Source: Bemisia tabaci
Taxonomy: Eukaryota > Arthropoda > Insecta > Hemiptera > Aleyrodidae
NCBI RefSeq assembly: GCF_918797505.1
Contig: NC_092798.1
Span: forward strand, 12,661,501-12,725,500
Direction: 5' to 3'
DNA length: 64,000 nucleotides
The notes under the pieces were generated by a model, which had not been told where the DNA came from, ran no database searches, and saw only the letters and a list, made by a program, of their open reading frames with translations. Positions 57,535 to 64,000 of this stretch are shown piece by piece. The number at the start of each line of letters is the position of its first letter. Positions within the stretch are counted from its first letter, which is position 1. The position numbers were made by a program, and so were the translations under genes.

Positions 57535-58328
57535 TTTTATCGCCCGGCAATTTATCGCGATATTTTCGAAATAAAAATCGAGATAAATGGCGATTTAATC
57601 TCGTTTCATTGACGAGGATTGATCGCGAATTCGTCGAACCAAAAATTGCGATATGTGTAGCGATTTAATCGCCATAAATCGCAAGTTTCAATGCGATAAT
57701 ATCTCGATATATTGCCACCGATATAACAGCGAGAACCAACCGATCAAATCGCTGTTTATCGCGATCACTGCTACTTGCACGGAGAAAAAAACTCCGTGCG
57801 TGGGACCCGAGGTTGAGGTCATGTTGATCTCTGAAGTTTTCGGATCACGGATCTGAAAACTTGAGGTCGAGCTGCCGAAGTTCGGGTCAGACATCTGAAG
57901 AACTTCGACATATACCGAAGAGTTCGGGTCAGACATCTGAAGAACTCCGATACATGCCGAAGTGTCTCGATGTCTGACCCGAACTTCGGCAGCTCGACCT
58001 CAATTTTTCGGATGCGTGATCAGAAAACCTCAGAGATCCATATGACCTCAACTTCGGGTCCCATGCACGAAGTTTTCTTCTCCGTGCAAGTAGCAGCGAT
58101 CGCGATAAATAGCGATTTGATCGGTTGGTTCTCGCTATTATATCGGTGGCAATATTTCGAGATATTATCGCATTGAAACTTGCGATATATGGCGATTAAA
58201 TCGCTACACATCGCAATTTTTGGTTTGGCAAAGTCGCGATCAATTCTCGTCAATAAAACGAAATTAAATCGCCATTTATCACGATTTTTATTTCGAAAAT
58301 ATCGCGATAAATTGCCGGGCGATAAAAT
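57535..58328. repeat. 800-bp palindrome built of TATCGC/GCGATA motifs
   Basis: The left arm (GATTTTATCGCCCGGCAATT, TTATCGCGATATTTTCG, ACTTGCACG) is mirrored by the right arm (CGTGCAAGTAGCAGC ... AAATTGCCGGGCGATAAAAT). The arms of about 240 bp surround the MITE 57778-58086. GCGAT, ATCGC and TATCGCGATA words dominate. A C-run (57511-57526) borders it. Confidence 0.8.
57778..58086. repeat. Palindromic CACGGAGAAAAAAA MITE, copy 2, nested
   Basis: CACGGAGAAAAAAACTCCGTG ends and the GGGACCCGAGGTTGAGGTCA arm. It sits exactly at the centre of the larger palindrome 57535-58328. Confidence 0.75.
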
Positions 58329-58439
58329 CGGATTTTATCCCGATAAGAGCTAGGATAATCGCTCAGATGTTGTTGATCCTTGCGATTCTATCACCGAATA
58401 AAATTGCAATGCATCCCGATTTTTCCGTTGAAAAATGCT

Positions 58440-58655
58440 ACTCGGGTATTGGTGGGATCAGCTGGTGGTTGCAATTGACAAATGAGGTACTTACTAGACT
58501 AAGTAACAGCAATCCAGGAGAGAGCAATAGTTCATCCATAATTTTCTCCCTTAGTTTATGGGGACCACCCATGTCAAGCAATAGGATTGTTCCATATTCC
58601 TTATGTCTTCTATGTCTAAAGCTTTGTCTATCAATTTCAATGATCAGCCCGCTGG
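58440..58655. repeat. Right end of the GGGCYGATTATTGAAATTG element
   Basis: TATGGGGACCACCCATGTCA, then CAATAGGATTGTTCCATATT, GCTTTGTCTATCAATTTCAA and TCAGCCCGCTGG. It mirrors the left end at 56893, so 56893-58655 may be one element with the tandem and palindromic blocks inside. Confidence 0.6.
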
Positions 58656-59072
58656 ACCTTGCCCGATTCATGTGAGTGTGTTAGTGCATTGCGGTATCAC
58701 TTAGGCCCCCTCCCCTATGAGTCACCCGTAAGACAGTCTCTCAGGCTCTTTTGAAAGTGCATAAAATTGGCCTGCCCCCTTCCAATTTTTAGAGAAAATG
58801 ATGAAGAAAGTTTTAAAATTAGCTGATAAAATCATTTTTATTGAAACTTTTATTCATTTTTTTATTATTTTTTATTTTTCTCTAAATGAAACTTGTTATT
58901 GGCACATAGAGTGAGAAAAACGTTACGTCACCCGTATAAGTACTTTGCAGCTATACTTTCCCAAAAATCAATTTTGTAATCCTTCAAAATAAAGCTGAAA
59001 GCATTCGAGCGCGGAATATTGCATTCGATCGGACAAATATAACAGTTGACTTGTTTCGCATGCTTTCATATT
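58656..59072. other. Unassigned DNA
   Basis: No ORF or repeat recognised; GTCACCCGTAWAASWC-like words occur twice (58722 and 58929). Confidence 0.35.
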
Positions 59073-59326
59073 CTGCCGTGCTAAGGAAAAACGCCGTATG
59101 AGCCTTCAGACGTTGCCATATTTCCCTCAAGATAAGCCGAATTTACTGAGAAAATTGTCAATATTTTTCCTCAAATTTTTCAGTTGAATTTTTTTCACGA
59201 TTTAATCTAAAATATCTGCAAATTCTAGGGAAAAATATTCGAAACTTTCCTCCAAAATACATGTTTTATTCGTGGAAATGTGGCAACTCTCGAATGTACA
59301 TACGGCGTTTTTGCTTAGCACGGCAG
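59073..59326. mobile_element. CTGCCGTGCTAAGG-ended MITE, copy 4
   Basis: Ends as in the family, flanked by TATT on both sides. With AATG and TATA at the other copies this supports a 4-bp target duplication. Confidence 0.8.
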
Positions 59327-59529
59327 TATTGTCATTGGGTTTTTACAAAATGAAAAAACAACAAAGCAACAACCACACTAGTGAGAGCCATCACTGAAGT
59401 TTGTGTATTACCGTTAAGTGATGACTAACTTAACTTTAATGTGCTTAAAAAAACAAACACAAACCATCATTTGGTTTTATTGATTTGGTGTCGCAGAGCG
59501 CCCCAGCGCGCCGTGAAAGCGGCTTATCA

Positions 59530-59562
59530 TACCTACATACGCACATACATACATATTCAGTA
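59530..59562. repeat. (ACAT/CATA)n microsatellite
   Basis: CATACCTACATACGCACATA, then CATACATATT; imperfect CATA repeats. Confidence 0.7.
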
Positions 59563-60631
59563 TCTTTGAAAGAAAAAAAGAATTTGCACGATTTTGAAAA
59601 CAATGTAATCACGCTGGTTCCTTTTTGCTAAATGCGATCCAATTGTTTTTAGTACCGTCCAAACATGCTAGTTACCATTTTATTTCCTTCCATATCCGTA
59701 TTGTAAGTCTCTGCAGTAACTTAGGATCTCGAGGCGTAGTTTATTAAGTGCTTTGTAATCTTAGTTTATTATCTTGCATATATTGCTTGGCCTTTTTGTT
59801 GACTTGTTAATGTTGTTGAGTTAATTTAGATTAGCGTCTGTATAAGCGAGGATGTAAAAGGTTCATTTAGAAACAATGGCTGTCAGCATACATTACCACT
59901 AAAATTTTTTTCTTCAAAATCTGAATTGCAACTAGTATATATAACCAAGCATAGAACACGTGACAATTAAACAAGCAAATGAATGATTCCCGGTGCAACA
60001 TTGCTCAACCTGTCACCTGAAAGTTGGCAACACTGTCTGCTTACCTCAATTTGAATGTATGTAAAACAGTCGATTCTTAGTGAGGCAGCTAACCTTACTG
60101 TCGGTGATTTTTGGGAAGTTCGGTAAGATACAAATCGATAAATTTGCATCGTCTAAGAGGACGAGCAAATCACAGAGCTAATGCCGCAAAAACTAAGCCC
60201 TTCGAGGTTGCTTTCTCTCTAAAAAAACCTGAATATTTAACATAACAGTATGACGGAGGAAATAGTGAATGGAAGTTATGACGCTAAATATATTCTTTAA
60301 AAAATTGCCAGAGTGTCGATTATTAAAATAAAAAAAAAACCTTTTACATCTTTGGCTTGGACAGGCTTGATTATTGGACATTTATGTTCTAGGTGTAAAT
60401 ACATATTATTCATTTATTTCTGCATCAAAATAATTTTCTTCTCACTTTCCAATCCCTCGGTTCATCACGACTTTTTAAAAAATCTGGCTTGTGAGGAGAA
60501 GTGGATGAATGTAATCAGAATCTACTGAGGTACATTTCACGCTTCCAGAAAAATCCAATCCAACAAAATCAGCAAAAAATGTTTAATGATTAGACGATAT
60601 CGTCCATATTTGTTTTGCTGAGATCAACTTA
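59563..60631. other. Unassigned DNA
   Basis: AT-rich, no gene or repeat family recognised. Confidence 0.45.
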
Positions 60632-60712
60632 AAATGGACGCATTTATGCCATAAGGAACTATGTTGCACGCAATTCCTACGCACATAGGTACTTTTGGCA
60701 TAATGCGTTCAC
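60632..60712. repeat. Short palindromic MITE (TTTATGCCATAAGGAAC), copy 4
   Basis: GGACGCATTTATGCCATAAG ... CTTTTGGCATAATGCGTTC. Confidence 0.5.
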
Positions 60713-60884
60713 ATATAATTTCTAACTTACTCCACATAGATTGACTTTTTCCATAAACGACTCCATTTCCAAGAAAATCGATGAAAAAAACTGTCCGTGC
60801 CGACTTACGTCATGGCTTGGGTTCATTTTCACGACACGAATTGATAGTCTTCGGCCTGGAAGCCCTTTTCCATTGTGACATTGT

Positions 60885-60990
60885 TGCCAGATTGTGCTTA
60901 CTATTCAGCACATTTCCTGAGTAAACTCGATATTGAAAATCCAGATCATTTCAGACAATCTGGCAACCTCGCACGGTGACATCCACGCCC
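60885..60990. repeat. Palindromic TTGCCAGATTGTG repeat, copy 2
   Basis: TTGCCAGATTGTGCTTACTA ... CAGACAATCTGGCAACC, in the same orientation-symmetric form as 14718-14806. Confidence 0.5.
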
Positions 60991-61779
60991 GAAGCAAGAG
61001 GCAAAAAAGAACCGATGAAGTGCTGAAATATGCACAGCATTTGATGTTGCTTTGTGCGCACAATAAGTGAAAATTCAAGTTTCGCGGAATGAAAATAATA
61101 GATAATGCGCACCTGATTCAAACCTGGAAGCACTTATCCGTCCCTTCATGCTTATTATGCTCAATTTAAATTATAAATTAACGCCAAAAATACTTAATTA
61201 TATCTCGCGAAAAAGCGTCAAGTCAGGATTTTGCAAGTTTCAACAGGATTCCGCGAATGGGCGACCAGTATGACTGTGCGCATGAAAACACACTTTCCCC
61301 TCTCATTTTCAAAATTCCGCGAAGTGCAATATTAATCATTTCAATAACATTGTGGGATGAGGCCTTACTCCCATTTTGAATGTTTGCGAGCTCAAGACGA
61401 AAAAGCCCTGCTGCACAAATCATGACAGGGTTTGGCGGATTAAAATTTCGTGTAACCGTTTTCTATCTTGCCCTGAACGGAAACTAAACGTCTCTGAATT
61501 TTCCTCTGACCACGCGCAAAATCGGCACGATGTTGAACAGAATACAGGGAGCGTTCATAAACAACGTAACGTTCTAGGTGGAAAAGGGGATTAGCTTGCG
61601 TTACAAGAGAGGGAGGAAGGGCCGTGTGCCAGCGTTAAATACCTCACTCTACTTGTAAAAAAAAAACACCCAAAATCTTCAGAAAATTCGCTCCACGGAA
61701 AGCACCAATCAATATAATCCATGTATCATCTTCACTTCTTCGATGACATTAGTCACATCATTAAAAATCTTCCCAATTT

Positions 61780-62025
61780 TATCTAAGAAGAACGTCATAG
61801 GCATTCAGAAATTTTTAAATTTCCTCCGACAAAAGACTTGTTTCTGCGGCAAATTATACCTATATTTTGTCTTGCAATTTTTGGATATTTTAGATAAAAT
61901 TGTGAACAAAATTATCTGAAATTTGGAGGCTAAATACTCGAATTTTTCCCAGTAAGTTTGTTATTCATCGAAAGAAATATGGCAACGTCGGGAGGCTCAT
62001 ATGATATTCTTCCTTAGCACGGCAG
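61780..62025. mobile_element. CTGCCGTGCTAAGG-ended MITE, copy 5, left end decayed
   Basis: The right end CTTCCTTAGCACGGCAG is intact; the left end is reduced to CTAAGAAGAACGTCATAGG. Confidence 0.65.
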
Positions 62026-62148
62026 CCTTTTAGTCCATTTCACAACATTATTAATGAAGTCTTGTTCCCTTCTTCGAGCAACGACGAAATCTTTCCGAGT
62101 ATGTGCGTTTCCGCCATTAATCCGATTTCTTTCCTAGACGCCACTCAT

Positions 62149-63055
62149 CAGTGTTCGAAACTCACCGTTGAGTTATAGGAGCCATGTAGCGCATCAAGCC
62201 CGATTTTTAGGCGCCATTAAAGATATTTTAGGGGCCACATTGACTTTTTGCCTATATATCGCGGCGTATTTAGTAAAAAATTTGACGCAAGATGTTTTCA
62301 TAACAGAACTAGTAAGTAGCTGTAACTTGGGGAGGACAAAAGCACCGCCGAATGGAGATGTTGCATGTGTGAGGAATTTGCGATTTGACTCTTGATTCTT
62401 ACGTAAAAGGTCGCGAGAAACACGATGGTACCACTGGTTTTCTCTGATATCAACTCCCAAGCTCAAAAAAAGCTCTCAAGTTGAGGCCAAAATGGAGGGG
62501 ATATCCCACCCTACCTTGAGAGTCCAAATCTACATCAAGACAAACTCTCCATGCAAAGATAAAGAGCAAATACATCAGCAGGGCTGCCACTTTATTTAGG
62601 GACTCCAAAACTGAAAACACGGCATCACTGTTAATGTATTTGCTCCCTATCTTTGAATGGAGAGTTCGTTTTGATGTAGAGGTGGACTGTCAGGATAGCG
62701 AGGGATATCCCCTCCATTTTGGCTTCAACTTGAGAGCTTTTTTTGAGCATGGGAGTTGATTTCAGAGAAAACCGGTGGCACCATCGTGTTTCTCGCGAAC
62801 TTTTACGTAAGAATCAACAGTCAAATCGCAAATTCCTCACACATGCAACATCTCAATTGGCGAAATTGCGCGTTCAACATGGCGCAACTGCTCGCTTTTC
62901 GCGAGTTCAATCCGGTGCCGTGCGTCGAAATTCCAATGATCACCTAATATGAAAATTCAGATTTTTAGGGGGCAATTTTTGGGGGCCACGTTGGCGCAGA
63001 GCCTTCATTTTTCAGGCGCATTTGGCGCGTTGGCGCCTGTGAGTTTCGAACACTG
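62149..63055. mobile_element. hAT-like element (CAGTGTTCGAAACTCAC), carrying a nested element
   Basis: CAGTGTTCGAAACTCAC ... GTGAGTTTCGAACACTG, flanks CCACTCAT / CTACCCAT (6 of 8). Subterminal GGCGCC and GGGGCCAC boxes in both arms. Interrupted by 62349-62861. Confidence 0.75.
62349..62861. mobile_element. Palindromic GAGATGTTGCA element, copy 2, nested
   Basis: Same family, inserted within the hAT-like element 62149-63055. Confidence 0.75.
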
Positions 63056-63175
63056 CTACCCATTGTGCGACGGGCGACGTTGAATTCTTTATGACTGGCC
63101 ATCAGCAAAATCAAAGCGGGGTGAGGACCGTGACACCGCCGTGACAGTGACGTGGAGGTTACAGGTGACATTTCG

Positions 63176-63296
63176 TCGCCCTCTGTTGACGTACAGCTTT
63201 TTCCACATGAGCCCCGAAAAACACCGTGTTAAACGGAGTACAAGGCTCACGTGGACATTGAGCTACGCCCTTACTCATGTCACAGGAGCAACGATT
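63176..63296. repeat. 120-bp palindromic MITE (CTGACGTAAGGGCG family), copy 5, diverged
   Basis: GTCGCCCTCTGTTGACGTAC ... CGCCCTTACTCATGTCACAG. The core (CCACATGAGCCCC / AAGGCTCACGTGG) is shared with the family. Confidence 0.5.
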
Positions 63297-63388
63297 TCAG
63301 CGTTTCAACGTTTCACCGGGGCAGCCCCATTCCAATCGCGAGAACTTCAGTTTGACGTCATCGTCGAGGCTCCGCCCCATTGGCTATG

Positions 63389-63636
63389 CTAAAAAAGATC
63401 GCGCCGTATGAGCCTTTAGACGTTGCCAAATCTCGTTTGATTAATTACTAATTTTCTGGAACCCCTGTGCATTTTTTTCCTCCAATGTTTCAGAGAATTT
63501 TTTTCACAGCTAGATCTGGATTTTTTTAAAATTTTCAAGAGTAAATGTTCATAACATTCCTAAAAAATAAACACTTTATAGGATGATATTTGGCAACCCT
63601 CGAATGTTCCTATGGCGTTTAGCTTTAGAACGGCAG
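63389..63636. mobile_element. CTGCCGTGCTAAGG-ended MITE, copy 6, diverged
   Basis: Left CTATGCTAAAAAAGATCGCG, then GCCGTATGAGCCTTTAGACG; right GGCGTTTAGCTTTAGAACGG then CAG. Both ends are degraded. Confidence 0.6.
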
Positions 63637-64000
63637 CCATGAGCTTGGGATCCACCGTGCTTATCACGATCCGAAGAGCTAATGGTTTTTGTGACGTAAA
63701 GAACTGAGATTTCATGGTCGGCTTTTATTCATTTACAAAAAAAAGTTAGAGCCTTTGTTTGATGCATGGGATTAAAAGGGCGCAAAGTTACTTTTTAACT
63801 GTCAGAGAACTGCAAAAAACTGTACATTTTATGACGAGATTAATGTTTTTGAGCTAAAGGTCTAATTACAGTTAGGAACGTCGTGATTAAACATGAAAAT
63901 CTCAAAATTAAAAGTCAAAATTTTAATGCGAATTTCTTAGAAGGACAAATGGATCTGTGCCCTTTTTACTCCTAACTTTTCCCCACTATCATAGCTCAAT

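Noticed and set aside
1..64000. CRISPR arrays, bacterial operons, rRNA
   Set aside because: No regularly spaced identical short repeats, no ribosome-binding-site/ORF strings and no rRNA-like conserved blocks; the window is eukaryotic.

Overview
This is eukaryotic nuclear DNA, most likely from an arthropod. It is AT-rich, has no operons or long ORFs, and is packed with short non-autonomous DNA transposons (MITEs). Coding sequence sits in small, GC-richer exons with GT-AG borders. A sap-feeding hemipteran such as a whitefly is my guess, from the general look of the repeats only; nothing in the window proves the species.

The only genes I can support are three tandem, same-strand (+) genes with the same unusual plan. 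A tiny first coding exon (9-10 codons) starts a signal peptide. A phase-0 intron cuts that signal peptide. A second exon (29-33 codons) finishes it and encodes a short spacer. After another phase-0 intron come one or two larger, GC-rich exons encoding a Ser/Arg/Gly/Pro/Gln-rich, probably disordered, mostly basic tail. Gene 1 is 17580-22563 (or 22628), gene 2 is 29063-36138 and gene 3 is 45518-56866. Genes 1 and 2 are visibly homologous (DPENLTTR/DPQHLTTR and GSRSPPPALSP/GSRSPPQALSP). Gene 3 shares the architecture and composition but little sequence. I do not recognise the family. It looks like a fast-evolving family of secreted proteins; an effector or other secreted structural role is inference. 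In gene 1 the 3' exon shows a conflict between two reading frames, either a small 97-nt intron or a frameshift.

Nearly everything else is repeats. Several MITE families can be defined, some with exact target-site duplications (TSDs): hAT-like (8-bp TSDs) at 20993-22004, 21014-21667, 41912-42075, 50241-50405, 53332-54291, 55925-56256 and 62149-63055; Harbinger-like (TTA TSD) at 51211-51632 and 51636-52953; CACTG-ended families at 751-1169, 3240-3437, 5785-6015, 8382-8612, 12106-12339, 19760-19987 and 42261-42604; and a family with CTGCCGTGCTAAGG ends and probable 4-bp TSDs. Many are nested, with the deepest stack at 51163-54460. There is also a LINE 3' end (47340-47720), a tRNA-type SINE head (49475-49560), a hammerhead-ribozyme-like motif of the Penelope-element type (23228-23268, minus strand), and a 1.1-kb fold-back element with a tRNA-Cys-like sequence in each arm (9945-10995).

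Layout: 1-17500 is repeats and unassigned DNA. 17580-22563 is gene 1, with introns full of MITEs. 22585-29000 is repeats. 29063-36138 is gene 2. 36300-45400 is repeats. 45518-56866 is gene 3, whose last intron holds the nested transposon stack. 56893-58655 is a tandem/palindromic repeat complex. 58656-64000 is repeats and unassigned DNA.
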